Assembly (NCBI GenBank): GCA_964451255.1
Contig: CAYVHL010000007.1
Location: 1-64,000 of the forward strand
Length of the DNA: 64,000 nucleotides
Origin: JAHBTB01 sp964451255
GTDB lineage: Bacteria; Armatimonadota; Fimbriimonadia; Fimbriimonadales; Fimbriimonadaceae
Reading direction: 5' to 3'
Numbering within the stretch: the stretch's first letter is position 1; each line of letters begins with the position of its first letter. The notes beneath the pieces were generated by a model that did no database searches, had not been told where the DNA came from, and was given only the letters and a program-made list of their open reading frames with translations. A program made the translations under genes and the position numbers. Below, in pieces: positions 46,010 to 55,601 of the stretch.

Positions 46010-48370
46010 ATGCTCCGCCGTTCGGTTCTTCTCCTGGCCGTCGCAGCCGCCGTCGCGGCCCGGGCCGACGTGACCGTCCTCAAGGACGCCGTGTTCATGG
46101 GATCGCCCCGAGGCTCGAGGTCATTGGTTCGACGTGACCCGGTTGAGGCGATGTTTGTCAACGGCACGGGCGTGGCAATCGGCGACTTCACCGGATGGAC
46201 GCCCGCCAAAGCGGGGGGCGACGGGAGTTTCACAGGGCGTGAGGCGCAAGGAGGCTATCTGGCTTTCACCGTGGACTCGCCTGAGGACAAACCCGTCTTC
46301 TTGGAGGCGCCCGGTTCTGGAGTCGTCTACGTGAACGGCGCTCCACGGGCTGGCGACCCATATAGCTACGGCTACATGTCGCTTCCCCTGCAATTGAGAA
46401 AGGGCAAGAACTACATCGTCTGTCAGACAGGACGCGGGCGACTCCAAGTGAAGTTGTCCGACGTCGACAAGCCCGTGTCCATCGACCCGCGCGATGCGAC
46501 GACGCCGGACGTGCTTGCCTACGGCGACGTTTCGACGAGCCCGGCGGCGTTCAACATCAGGAACGCCACCGGCCGCGAGGTCACAGTCCGGCTGGACTCC
46601 GGTGCGGGCAGATCGGCGCCTACCACCATCCCCGCTTGGTCGTTCCGAAAGGTCGGCGTCGAAGCGCCCTTGAACCCGAAGCACCCGAAGATCCATGTGG
46701 CCGTTTTCGCCGATGGAAAGGAGGTAGACGGCGTCGAGGTCTCTTTGGCCGTCCGCAAGCCAGGCGAAGCGTTCAAGGTCACCTTCTGGAGCAAGATCGA
46801 CGGGAGCGTCCAGTACTACGCCGTGCGGCCGTCTACCAACCCAGGCCCGGGGCAGGCGTTATTCCTGAGCCTCCACGGTGCGAGCGTGGAAGCGCTTGGA
46901 CAGGCACAAGCCTATGGCCCTCATTCGTGGGGGTACATCGTCGCGCCCACTAACCGGCGGCCCTATGGATTCGACTGGGAGGACGCCGGACGGCTCGACG
47001 CGCTTGAGGTCTTGCGCCTGGCCGAGAAACGGTTCAAGACCGACCCTCGCATGACCTATCTGACCGGGCATTCGATGGGCGGTCACGGAACTTGGCAGCT
47101 CGGAGCCCACTATCCTGGGCTCTTCGCCGCGATCGCAGCCTGCTCGGGTTGGGTCAGCTTCAGCAGCTATGCAGGAGGGGCCAGGTGGGACGCGGACGAC
47201 CATGTCCAGTCGGTGCTCCAGAGGGCGGGTGACCCGAGCGACACCCTGGGGCTCAAACGCAACTACTGGCAGGAAGGCGTCTTTATCCTGCACGGCGAGC
47301 AGGACGACAACGTGCCGGTCACCGAAGCCAGGACAATGCGCAAGGAACTGGATGGCCACCCTGACATCCGCTACCACGAGGTGCCGGGAGTCGGGCACTG
47401 GTACGACACGACGCCGGACGCGGGGGCGGACTGCATGGACTGGCCCGGGATCTTCGACATGTTCGCCCACCACCGGCTACCGGGCGACAACGACCTCCGC
47501 GACATCGACTTCACCACGATGTCCCCCTCGATATCGGCGAAAGATCACTGGGTGACCGTCCTCCAACAGGAACATTGCCTTGCACCGAGCCACGTGGTCG
47601 TGCACGCCGACATCGCCGCCCACAAGATAACCGGGACGACATCCAATGTCGCGTCGTTGTCCTTTGACGTGGCCGGTTGGGGTGGCTCGTCATGGACATA
47701 CCGATTGGACGGCCAGACGGTGGTCGGATCGGATTCGGGCCGCTTGTACAAGTCAAACGGCTCCTGGCGGTTCACTCCGGTACCACTACCAGAGTCACAG
47801 AAGTCCCCGGAGCGTGGAAGCGGATTCAAGTCCGTCTTTGACAACCGGTTCCTCCTCGTGTACGGGACGCATGGGAGCGCGGACGAGAACGCTTGGGCGG
47901 CGTCACTCGCCCGATTCATCGGCGAGTCGTTCGCCTATCGCGGCAACGGGTCGGTGGAGGCGGTGTCCGACACCGATTTCCTCGCAGACAAGCGACCAGG
48001 TCGCAACGTCTTGCTGATCGGCGACCGCGAGGCAAACTCGGCATGGAGCTCGTTGGTCGACGGCGAGGTGGTGGCGGCGAAGGGTTCGGTGACAATCGGA
48101 GGCCGTGTCTTGAGCGGGCCAGGCCTGGCCGTCGTCGCGCTCCGGCCACGCCTTGGCGATCCGACGGCTCTGGTCGGGATCGTCGCGGGCACCGACGTGG
48201 CCGGCGCGCGCCTGTGTGACCGTATGCCGTTCTTCACCTCCGGGGCCGCCTTTCCCGACGCCGTGGTCGTCGACAAGTCGATGCTCGACAAAGGCGCGAC
48301 GGCGGTCATCGCCGCGGGGTTCTTCGGGAACGATTGGCGGGCCGCTACGGGCGATTGGGCGTGGCGATGA
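46010..48370 (+). CDS. Exported alpha/beta hydrolase (PHB-depolymerase/S9-like esterase)
   Basis: A 786-residue exported protein. The signal peptide MLRRSVLLLAVAAAVAARA is followed by a beta-rich N-terminal half (about 20-260), then an alpha/beta hydrolase domain with the nucleophile S355 in GHSMGGHG, an acid in HGEQDDNVP, and the His in VPGVGHWYD. A C-terminal ~250 residues are unassigned. It is similar in order to polyhydroxybutyrate-depolymerase-type or prolyl-oligopeptidase-like esterases; the substrate is unknown. I chose the ATG at 46010, which begins the signal peptide; the frame extends upstream to 45863. It overlaps galT by 4 bases. Confidence 0.85.
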   Translation: MLRRSVLLLAVAAAVAARADVTVLKDAVFMGSPRGSRSLVRRDPVEAMFVNGTGVAIGDFTGWTPAKAGGDGSFTGREAQGGYLAFTVDSPEDKPVFLEAPGSGVVYVNGAPRAGDPYSYGYMSLPLQLRKGKNYIVCQTGRGRLQVKLSDVDKPVSIDPRDATTPDVLAYGDVSTSPAAFNIRNATGREVTVRLDSGAGRSAPTTIPAWSFRKVGVEAPLNPKHPKIHVAVFADGKEVDGVEVSLAVRKPGEAFKVTFWSKIDGSVQYYAVRPSTNPGPGQALFLSLHGASVEALGQAQAYGPHSWGYIVAPTNRRPYGFDWEDAGRLDALEVLRLAEKRFKTDPRMTYLTGHSMGGHGTWQLGAHYPGLFAAIAACSGWVSFSSYAGGARWDADDHVQSVLQRAGDPSDTLGLKRNYWQEGVFILHGEQDDNVPVTEARTMRKELDGHPDIRYHEVPGVGHWYDTTPDAGADCMDWPGIFDMFAHHRLPGDNDLRDIDFTTMSPSISAKDHWVTVLQQEHCLAPSHVVVHADIAAHKITGTTSNVASLSFDVAGWGGSSWTYRLDGQTVVGSDSGRLYKSNGSWRFTPVPLPESQKSPERGSGFKSVFDNRFLLVYGTHGSADENAWAASLARFIGESFAYRGNGSVEAVSDTDFLADKRPGRNVLLIGDREANSAWSSLVDGEVVAAKGSVTIGGRVLSGPGLAVVALRPRLGDPTALVGIVAGTDVAGARLCDRMPFFTSGAAFPDAVVVDKSMLDKGATAVIAAGFFGNDWRAATGDWAWR

Positions 48371-49389
48371 CCCCAAAGGACGGGCCGCACCGGCGTTACA
48401 ACCCTCTCCTCGACGAGTGGGTTCTAGTATCGCCCCACCGGACCCAGCGCCCTTGGCAGGGCCAAGTCGAGGATCCCACGCAGAGGCCGCCGTCATACGA
48501 CGCCGCCTGCTACCTTTGCCCTGGCAACAGCCGGGCTGGGGGGACTGTCAACCCGGGATACGAATCGACATTTGTGTTTGATAACGACTTCGCCGCGCTT
48601 CTTCCGGACCAACCAGATGGTTGGGACGGATCCGGCCTGTTTCGAAGCGAGATCGTGTCAGGAACGTGCCGGGTCCTTTGTTATTCAGCCAGGCACGACC
48701 TCACGATGGCTGAGATGGAGGTCGAGCACATTCACCAAGTGGTCGACCTTTGGGTCGCACAGGCGTCTGAACTTGGCTCCAAGTACCGGTGGGTCCAAGT
48801 GTTCGAGAACAAGGGCGCGGCCATGGGGGCGAGCAACCCGCACCCTCATGGCCAGATCTGGGCGGGCGATTGGACCCCCGTCCTCTTGGACAAAGAGGAC
48901 GCTTGCCAAAGGCGCCACTGGGAGGAACATCATGAAAGCATGCTGTTGGAGGTGGCGGCCAAGGAGTCCGGCGGGCCGAGAACGGTGTGTGAAAACGACG
49001 ACTGGATCTTCGTCGTGCCTTTCTGGGCGGTCTGGCCGTTCGAAGGGCTCCTTCTACCCAAGGCCAAGTTGACCAGACTCACAGACCTTGATAGCAGCCG
49101 CACGGCAAGCCTTGCGTCAATCCTCAAAGAAGCGCTCGTGCGCTATGACAACCTTTTCGAGACCTCGTTCCCCTACTCCTTGGGCTGGCATTTCGCCCCG
49201 TTCGGGCCAGACGACGCGCCCTGGTGGCAGACCCATCTGCACGTCTACCCTCCCCTTTTGCGGTCGGCAAACGTCCGGAAGTTCATGGTCGGATACGAGT
49301 TGCTCGCCGAAGCCCAACGTGACATCACCGCCGAACAGGCCGCCGCGCGGTTGCGGGAGGTGTCCCCGAACCGCTTTTGCCAAAGATGA
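48367..49389 (+). CDS. galT: Galactose-1-phosphate uridylyltransferase
   Basis: Transfers UMP between UDP-glucose and galactose 1-phosphate in the Leloir pathway. The 340-residue protein has zinc ligands C48 and C51 in ACYLCPG, and the HPH catalytic triad with H159 and nucleophile H161 in ASNPHPHGQIWA. WHFAPFGPDD and THLHVYPPLLRS near the C-terminus are family features. It overlaps the stop of the esterase gene (ATGA), and its own stop overlaps the next gene's start. No galK or galE is present in the window. Confidence 0.95.
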   Translation: MTPKDGPHRRYNPLLDEWVLVSPHRTQRPWQGQVEDPTQRPPSYDAACYLCPGNSRAGGTVNPGYESTFVFDNDFAALLPDQPDGWDGSGLFRSEIVSGTCRVLCYSARHDLTMAEMEVEHIHQVVDLWVAQASELGSKYRWVQVFENKGAAMGASNPHPHGQIWAGDWTPVLLDKEDACQRRHWEEHHESMLLEVAAKESGGPRTVCENDDWIFVVPFWAVWPFEGLLLPKAKLTRLTDLDSSRTASLASILKEALVRYDNLFETSFPYSLGWHFAPFGPDDAPWWQTHLHVYPPLLRSANVRKFMVGYELLAEAQRDITAEQAAARLREVSPNRFCQR

Positions 49390-50300
49390 CCGTCCGACCA
49401 TGGCAAGCAGAGATCGTCGTCACGGCCGATGTCGTCAAGGCGGTCGTGTCGTCACAGTTTCCAGAACTTGCTGACCAAAAGGTAGATCATCTTGGGAGCG
49501 GGTGGGACAACGACGCCTTTCTGGTCGGCCATTACGTCTTCCGGTTCCCTCGACGTATGATCGCCGTCGAGGCACTGCCGTATGAGCTGGCCGCGTTGCG
49601 TCTCCTGCCCGCGGACCTGCCGCTAGACGTGCCGCGCGTCAGCCACCTTGGTAAGCCGTGCGACGCGTATCCCCACGCCTTCTTCGCTTACCCCATGCTC
49701 GATGGGCAGTTGGCGAGCGACGGAACCTCTAACCGTGGAGACTCGCAAGAGGACGCCGCCACACTCGGTGGCTTTCTTCGTGCCGTCCACCAGACACCGG
49801 CACACAACAGCGAAACGGTCAGGGGCGATACGATGCGCAAAGCTGACCACCCTTACCGGCTCGGCAAAATCAAGGACGCCTTCGAGACCATCGAACAATC
49901 TCACCTGCCCGCCCCGAAGGCTGCGCTCATCGCCGCCTCGGAACGTCTCGCCGAGACCCCGATGGCGGCGACGGCCACACTTGTCCACGGAGACCTGTAC
50001 TCACGCCATTTGGTACTTGACGCCACCGGTGGCCTGAAGGGGGTGATCGACTGGGGAGACGCCCACCTGGGCGACCCTGCCCAAGACCTCTCCGTCGCTT
50101 ACACCTACTTCACGGCCGATACCGAAAGCAGCTTCTGGGAGGCCTATGGCGGGGTCGACCCGGACACCAAAAGCAGGGCGATGTTCAAAGCCCTCTTTTA
50201 TGGTGCTGTCCTGACCGATTTTGGAGTCGGAAACTCCGACCGGGCCATCTTCGAGGTCGGACGACACAGCATCCTGCGCGTCCTAGAGAGCCTCTCGTAA
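49386..50300 (+). CDS. Aminoglycoside/macrolide phosphotransferase-like kinase (APH family)
   Basis: A 304-residue kinase of the APH family. The nucleotide-binding N-lobe contains LGSGWDNDAFLVGHYVFRFPRR, and the catalytic loop is LVHGDLYSRHLVLD, with VIDWGDAHLGDPAQDLS carrying the metal-binding Asp. The pattern resembles macrolide 2'-phosphotransferases and sugar or choline kinases of the same family. It follows galT with an ATGA overlap; it might phosphorylate a sugar (a galactokinase substitute), but the sequence alone cannot say. A TTG at 49377 would add three residues. Confidence 0.85.
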   Translation: MTVRPWQAEIVVTADVVKAVVSSQFPELADQKVDHLGSGWDNDAFLVGHYVFRFPRRMIAVEALPYELAALRLLPADLPLDVPRVSHLGKPCDAYPHAFFAYPMLDGQLASDGTSNRGDSQEDAATLGGFLRAVHQTPAHNSETVRGDTMRKADHPYRLGKIKDAFETIEQSHLPAPKAALIAASERLAETPMAATATLVHGDLYSRHLVLDATGGLKGVIDWGDAHLGDPAQDLSVAYTYFTADTESSFWEAYGGVDPDTKSRAMFKALFYGAVLTDFGVGNSDRAIFEVGRHSILRVLESLS

Positions 50301-50318
50301 GGGTAAACCAGCACTGAG

Positions 50319-51467
50319 ATGTTAGCTGCGCTGATCGTACACACTCAGTCGGACATCGAGGCTTTGGCCCGCATGGTCGACCCAAACAGGCTCAAAGCCA
50401 CGGTCGAGCGGCTTGCCCAATGGCACGACCGCAACACCAACAACCAGACCCTGTTTGAAGCCGCCGACTGGCTTGCCGACCAGTTCAAGCAGATCCCGGG
50501 CCTCCAAGTCGAGACCTGGCACTATCCAATCAAGAAGGGCCGCCGGGTCATAGCCGACAAGGACGTCGTCGAAGTCATCGCGACCCTACCGGGCCAGGAC
50601 GACGAACGGGTCATGGTCGGCGGTCACTTTGACACGATCAATATGACCGTGCGAGACTTGGCGGAGTCGCTCCAACTCAGGTCGCCGGGAGCCAACGACG
50701 ACGCTAGCGCAGTGGCGCTGACCCTAGAGGCGGCTCGAGTCCTCGCCACACGCAAGTGGAAGCACACGCTCAACTTCATCTGCTTCAGCGGGGAGGAACA
50801 GGGCCTGCTCGGTTCGACTGCCCTCGCCAAGAGGGCCAAGGCAGAAAGTTGGAAGATCGACGCGTTCATCAACAACGACAATGTCGGCAACAGCCACGAC
50901 CTGGCCGGCCACGTCGAGACCAAACGTGTCCGAGTGTTCAGCGAAGAGTCGGATAAGCACCAGGGCCGTGAGCTGGCCAGGTTCATTGCCGACGCCGGCA
51001 AGTCCAAAGACTTTGGCGTCAAGCTTGTTCTGCGCAGGGACCGCTTCGGTCGTAGCGGCGACCACGTCCCGTTCAACGAGGAGGGTTTCACCGCCGCGCG
51101 CGTCGTCGATGTCAACGAGGAATACACGCGGCAACACACGGTGGACGACTTGCCCGCGGCGATGGACTTCCCCTACCTGGCAAACGTGACGAGGCTCGAC
51201 CTACGGGCAATGGCCCTGCTCGCAGATGCCGGAGACCCGCCTGAGCGTGTCATCGTCGACCGTCGCCAGGGACATGACACCAGAGTCACATGGCGTGGAA
51301 AGCCTGGCACCAAGTACCGCGTCTATTGGCGGGAGACGACCTCGGCATACTGGGAGGGGCATAAGGACGTCGGGGAGGCGACAGAGGCGACGATCGTAGA
51401 CGTCAACAAGGACGACCACATATTCGCTGTGGGCGCGGTCGGCGGCATACCTGTGGAAGCCAAGTAG
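50319..51467 (+). CDS. M28 family peptidase with a C-terminal beta domain
   Basis: A zinc peptidase of family M28, 382 residues. Ligands are visible in GGHFDTINM (His/Asp), SPGANDDASAVA (bridging Asp), CFSGEEQGLLGS (Glu pair), INNDNVGNS (Asp ligand) and VNEEYTRQHTVDDL near residue 275 (His). The last ~80 residues (from IVDRRQGHDTRVTWRG) resemble a fibronectin-III-like domain. There is no convincing signal peptide: the N-terminus MLAALIVHTQSD is too short. It follows the kinase gene by 18 bases and ends 3 bases from the convergent diguanylate-cyclase stop. Confidence 0.88.
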   Translation: MLAALIVHTQSDIEALARMVDPNRLKATVERLAQWHDRNTNNQTLFEAADWLADQFKQIPGLQVETWHYPIKKGRRVIADKDVVEVIATLPGQDDERVMVGGHFDTINMTVRDLAESLQLRSPGANDDASAVALTLEAARVLATRKWKHTLNFICFSGEEQGLLGSTALAKRAKAESWKIDAFINNDNVGNSHDLAGHVETKRVRVFSEESDKHQGRELARFIADAGKSKDFGVKLVLRRDRFGRSGDHVPFNEEGFTAARVVDVNEEYTRQHTVDDLPAAMDFPYLANVTRLDLRAMALLADAGDPPERVIVDRRQGHDTRVTWRGKPGTKYRVYWRETTSAYWEGHKDVGEATEATIVDVNKDDHIFAVGAVGGIPVEAK

Positions 51468-51470
51468 GGG

Positions 51471-54400
51471 TCAGGCGGCGCGTCGTTCGCCGGCGCCCAA
51501 CCACTTCTCAAACTTGTGCGCCTCCAACGGCCCCGAGAAGTAGTAGCCCTGGCAGTAGTCTGTGCCAAGGGCGTGGAGTTGTACGAACTGGCTCTCGGTC
51601 TCGACCCCTTCTGCGACGACCTCAAGTTCGACGACCTTGCTGAGGGTGATCAGGGCTCGGATGATCGCCCCGGCATCGAGCGAGTCACCGACGGAGTGGA
51701 CGAACGCCTTGTCGATCTTCACGAGGTCGATCGGCAGGTTTGCAAGAGTCCCCATGCTCGAGTAGCCGGTTCCGAAGTCATCGACAGCGACCTTCACGCC
51801 CATCGCCCTGATCGCCTCCAGCTTGGCTCGACAGACTTCGAGGTGACCGATGAGCACGGTTTCGGTGACCTCGACGGTCAACGCGTGCGGGGGTAATTGC
51901 GTCTCCTGAAGTGCACGCTCGACGGTGCTCAGAAACGTGGGGTTTTTGAGTTGGTTGCCAGAAATGTTCACCGCGACCCTGAGGTTCGGAAAGCCAGCGT
52001 TTCGCAACTGCTGAGTCTGGCGGCAGGCGACCTCGAGAACCCAGGCGCCGACCTGCTCGATCAGCCCGATCTCCTCTAACAAAGGAATGAACACGTCCGG
52101 GCCGACAACCCCACGCCGACTGCTCTTCCAGCGGACAAGGGCTTCGGAGCAGACCGTGTTGCCAGAAGAGACCTGCACGATGGGCTGGTAATAGACTTCG
52201 AACTGACGGTGGTCCCATGCTTGCCGCATGTCTGCTTCTAATTGCAGCCTCGCCAGGGATTCATCCGCCATCCAGTCTTCATAGACCCGCCAGCAGTTTT
52301 TGCCCTCTGACTTGGCATGGTACATGGCCATGTCAGCCTGCTGTAGCAACTTCTCTAGGCTGGTTCGACCGCGCGAGAGGGCGACGCCGACGCTAAAGCT
52401 CGTCGAAATGCTCCGGCCGTCCACCTCGATCGGCACCTTGATCCGGTCGACCACGGACCCTGCCAATTTGCATGCGCTCACTTCGTCGGTGGATTCCAAT
52501 AATATCGCGAATTCATCGCCACCCAGCCTGGCTACAACTCCTCCCTGACACACATCCAGCAACCTGTCCGAGACCGTGGTCAAGAGGAAGTCGCCCGCGT
52601 CATGACCCATGGCGTCATTGACGTACTTGAAATTGTCCAGGTCGAGGTAAAGGATCGCGGGCTGTTGGGCGGCCGACGCGCTGGCTAGGGTCGAACCGGC
52701 GATCTCAAGGAAGCGGCGCCGGTTGTGAAGATTTGTGAGCGGGTCGCGTGTGGCCAGCAAGTCGAGCTTCTGGTTCATATCCAGAAGCTCCGCCGTCTGG
52801 GCGCGGATGGCGCCCTCACGCTCGACTTGGCACGTCGTGTCGACCGCCGACACCAGAATGCCGCCGACCTGCCCGTCTCCTTGCCGCCAAGGACGTGCCT
52901 CCCAACTCAGGTGCAGTGTCGTGTCGCGGCCACGGGGTTGCCAGAGCTCTTCCTCACTCCGGACGACATGGCCCTGCAGGCACTCCGCGAAAGCACTCCT
53001 CCAACTATGGGGCGAATCGGGACAGAGTTCAAAGTGATCGGCCCCCCAAGACGTTCCCGGCCTGATCCCCATCAGTTCTTCCCACCGTTCAGAGGCCCCG
53101 ACATAGGCGAGGTCACGGTTGAGCATCGCAATGGCAGCCGGGGCATGGGAAACGAATTCGTGAAGCCGCACCTGTTCCTCGGCAAGGTTGTGCTCGGCCG
53201 TTTCTGATTCCGTGACGTCCTCGAACGAGGCGACACTGCCCTGGATGGTTCCCTCGGGCCCTTTGACCAGTTCGGTGTTCACACGAAGCCAGACGATCTT
53301 GTGGCCCGGACGATGGACGGCGTACAGCACTTGGTACCCGGGCGAGCCATTCCGCAAACACTCACTCACCGGATCAAGGCCGGGGGCCAACAATTGGCCG
53401 TGTTTGTCTGCCAGGGGCCAATCGACATCTTGAGACCGCTTGCCGACTAGTTCTGACTCTGTGAGGCCTAAGAGGCCCTGTGCCGCCGGGTTGACAGTCG
53501 ATATCTTCCCGTCACCGTCGGTCAGGACGATCCCCTCAGCCATGCTACGGAACACCGCGTCAAGCCTCTGCCGGCTTTGCATGACGTCCAGTTGCAACCG
53601 GCTCTCGTCAGTGATGTCTGTCTCCAAAGCCATGTAGCCGGTGTGACTCCCGGCATCGTCGTAAACAGGGTCGAGTTCGTACTTGACGACCACCTTGCCG
53701 CCGTCCTTCCGGTACTTGAGAAGGACACCTTCGACGTGGCGGACGTCGTTGATCGCCTTGGCAACCTTCTCTGCCTCGGCCGGGTCGGTGTCTGGCCCGT
53801 AGAGCAGTTCTGAATGCCCTAGGCCGATGACTTCGCTTGCGCTGAACCCCGTCATCCGAACAAAACCCTCGTTGACCCACTCGACCTTTTGCTCCGTGTC
53901 GAAGAAGATCACCGCGTTCGCCGTGCGCCTGGCGATCTCAGCCAACCTACGGTTTCGAACGAGGTCGAGCATGGATGTCGACTTGGAGCGTCTCGCCGCC
54001 AAGCGCGACCTAAAGATGACGATCAGAAGCACGAGAGAAAGGGATCCGATGGCCAAGAGCCCGCTGACCGCAAGATCCCTTCGTTCTCTCTGCTGGGCAA
54101 GATAGCCGTCGGCGTCGACGTCGACACCAAGGATACCGGCCCTCTTTCCGTCCTTTCTGAAGTAGGGGGCAAACCCTGAGATCAGTGCTCCTGATGAGTC
54201 TTTGAAGGGTTGTGGACTGGCGGTGGCGAGGGGCTTCTTCTTGCTCTTCAGTGCCTCGGCCAAGGCAGGGTCATCGCTGTTGTAGACCTCGCCGACCCGA
54301 GACTGGTCTTCCACGTGGTCACCGTCCCGGTCTGCCGAGTCGGTCGGGTCGATGACGAGCCTGACCTTGTCGCCGTCTAGTCGGACGGTATAGATGAATT

Positions 54401-54725
54401 TGACGCCAGGGGTCGCCTCGAGAGTCTTCCTCAGTGGTGATGCCGCCTGCCAAAACTCCTTAGTGTTGGTCTGGCTATCGTTCCGAAAGGTGTCGTACAA
54501 GTCGCCGTCGACCGTGGCAGCCAATGCCGTCGCAAGCCTGACGAGTTCAGACCGCTTGCTTTGCAGGGCCGCCTGGTCGGCCCGCTGCCACATGCCGTAG
54601 AGCGAGGATCCGACGATGAGGAAGAAGACAATCCCTACGAGCACGCCTTCGCCCAATGACGCCATCACCCAACCCAGCCTGTGGTTGGATCCGTCGCTAC
54701 CGTTCTTGGATTGTTGAGACGACAT
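51471..54725 (-). CDS. Membrane sensor with PAS, GGDEF and EAL domains (c-di-GMP turnover)
   Basis: A 1084-residue signalling protein. Helices at about 21-44 and 217-238 flank an extracytoplasmic sensor domain (about 45-216). Three PAS-like domains follow (about 255-375, 385-505, 518-635), then a GGDEF domain (G735-F739, RLGGDEF) and an EAL domain (E861-A862-L863 in CSEALVRW, VDDFGTGYSS 981-990 and EVVAEGVET). Both catalytic motifs are intact, so it may both make and degrade c-di-GMP. The RxxD inhibitory site just before GGDEF is absent (CQGG), so product inhibition may be lost. It is alone on the minus strand, with 144 bases before the SGNH gene start. Confidence 0.95.
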   Translation of the reverse strand: MSSQQSKNGSDGSNHRLGWVMASLGEGVLVGIVFFLIVGSSLYGMWQRADQAALQSKRSELVRLATALAATVDGDLYDTFRNDSQTNTKEFWQAASPLRKTLEATPGVKFIYTVRLDGDKVRLVIDPTDSADRDGDHVEDQSRVGEVYNSDDPALAEALKSKKKPLATASPQPFKDSSGALISGFAPYFRKDGKRAGILGVDVDADGYLAQQRERRDLAVSGLLAIGSLSLVLLIVIFRSRLAARRSKSTSMLDLVRNRRLAEIARRTANAVIFFDTEQKVEWVNEGFVRMTGFSASEVIGLGHSELLYGPDTDPAEAEKVAKAINDVRHVEGVLLKYRKDGGKVVVKYELDPVYDDAGSHTGYMALETDITDESRLQLDVMQSRQRLDAVFRSMAEGIVLTDGDGKISTVNPAAQGLLGLTESELVGKRSQDVDWPLADKHGQLLAPGLDPVSECLRNGSPGYQVLYAVHRPGHKIVWLRVNTELVKGPEGTIQGSVASFEDVTESETAEHNLAEEQVRLHEFVSHAPAAIAMLNRDLAYVGASERWEELMGIRPGTSWGADHFELCPDSPHSWRSAFAECLQGHVVRSEEELWQPRGRDTTLHLSWEARPWRQGDGQVGGILVSAVDTTCQVEREGAIRAQTAELLDMNQKLDLLATRDPLTNLHNRRRFLEIAGSTLASASAAQQPAILYLDLDNFKYVNDAMGHDAGDFLLTTVSDRLLDVCQGGVVARLGGDEFAILLESTDEVSACKLAGSVVDRIKVPIEVDGRSISTSFSVGVALSRGRTSLEKLLQQADMAMYHAKSEGKNCWRVYEDWMADESLARLQLEADMRQAWDHRQFEVYYQPIVQVSSGNTVCSEALVRWKSSRRGVVGPDVFIPLLEEIGLIEQVGAWVLEVACRQTQQLRNAGFPNLRVAVNISGNQLKNPTFLSTVERALQETQLPPHALTVEVTETVLIGHLEVCRAKLEAIRAMGVKVAVDDFGTGYSSMGTLANLPIDLVKIDKAFVHSVGDSLDAGAIIRALITLSKVVELEVVAEGVETESQFVQLHALGTDYCQGYYFSGPLEAHKFEKWLGAGERRAA

Positions 54726-54809
54726 GAATGGGACTGGACGAGTAGGTGCTCCCTCTCCATTGGAGATTCTCGGTCTCAGGCAACCACTGCCTCACGTCGA
54801 GACCTTCGG

Positions 54810-54843
54810 TTGCAACACTTTGCAATAAGTTTCCCTATTGCAA
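54810..54843. repeat. Three TTGCAA repeats in the GGDEF/SGNH divergent interval
   Basis: TTGCAA occurs at 54810-54815, 54820-54825 and 54838-54843 in the 144-base interval between divergent starts. TTGCAA is its own reverse complement, so each copy can be read on either strand. Spacings between starts are 10 and 18 bases, the first a helical turn. This could be a binding-site cluster, or -35-like elements for a promoter; the meaning is inference. Confidence 0.35.
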
Positions 54844-54869
54844 CGCAAGGCACGGGTAGAACTGAAGCG

Positions 54870-55553
54870 ATGCGCAAGTTAGCGGCTCTGGCGATCTTGG
54901 TGTCGGCGGTCGCGTCCGGCAGCCTGCCGAGCGCGATGTGCCCGGCCGTCCCCGCATGGCCCGCCCCACCCCGGTTCGCCCGAGACATCGCCCTATTTGA
55001 ATACCGTGACCAAGTCAGCCCGGTCCGCCCCGGCGGCGTAGTGGCAGTCGGAAGCTCAAGCATCGTGGGTTGGAAGACCATGCAATGGGATCTCCCCGGG
55101 GTGCCCGTCATCAACCGGGGCTTTGGTGGCTCGGAGATCAGCGACTCGGTCCGCTACGTCCACCGCATCGTCACCAAGTACGAACCCCACCTCATCATTT
55201 TCTTCGCAGGCACCAACGACCTTGCCGCAGGCAAGTCACCTGAAACGGTCGCCCGTGATTTTCAAACGTTTGTCGGCCTTGTCCACGACCGATTGCCGAA
55301 CACGAAGATCCTCTACTTGTCGATCACTCCGGCGCCGTCTCGATTTGGGATCATAGGCAAGATGCGGACGACCAACTCGCTCATCCGTGCCTATTGCGAG
55401 GCCACCCCGGGCCTCACGTACGTCGATATGTTCAACCATTATTTGACGGCCGCAGGCAAGCCACGGCCAGAGCTCTTCGTCAAGGACCAGCTCCATATGA
55501 ACTCGAAGGGATATGCCATTTGGGCGGAGACCCTGCGACCGATCGTCAGGTGA
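54870..55553 (+). CDS. Exported SGNH/GDSL-family hydrolase
   Basis: A 227-residue esterase of the SGNH fold. The signal peptide (MRKLAALAILVSAVASG) precedes block I VAVGSSSIVGW (Ser nucleophile in GSS), block II RGFGGSEISDS (Gly), block III FFAGTND (Asn) and block V KDQLHMNSKGY (Asp and His). It resembles exported GDSL lipases/acyl esterases such as those acting on sugar esters. The ATG at 54870 is chosen for the signal peptide; the open frame extends upstream to 54681, overlapping the GGDEF gene. The substrate is unknown. Confidence 0.9.
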   Translation: MRKLAALAILVSAVASGSLPSAMCPAVPAWPAPPRFARDIALFEYRDQVSPVRPGGVVAVGSSSIVGWKTMQWDLPGVPVINRGFGGSEISDSVRYVHRIVTKYEPHLIIFFAGTNDLAAGKSPETVARDFQTFVGLVHDRLPNTKILYLSITPAPSRFGIIGKMRTTNSLIRAYCEATPGLTYVDMFNHYLTAAGKPRPELFVKDQLHMNSKGYAIWAETLRPIVR

Positions 55554-55601
55554 TCGGGCGCCGACGGCCACCGTCCGAGAGTCCACGGGACCATGCCCTG
55601 A

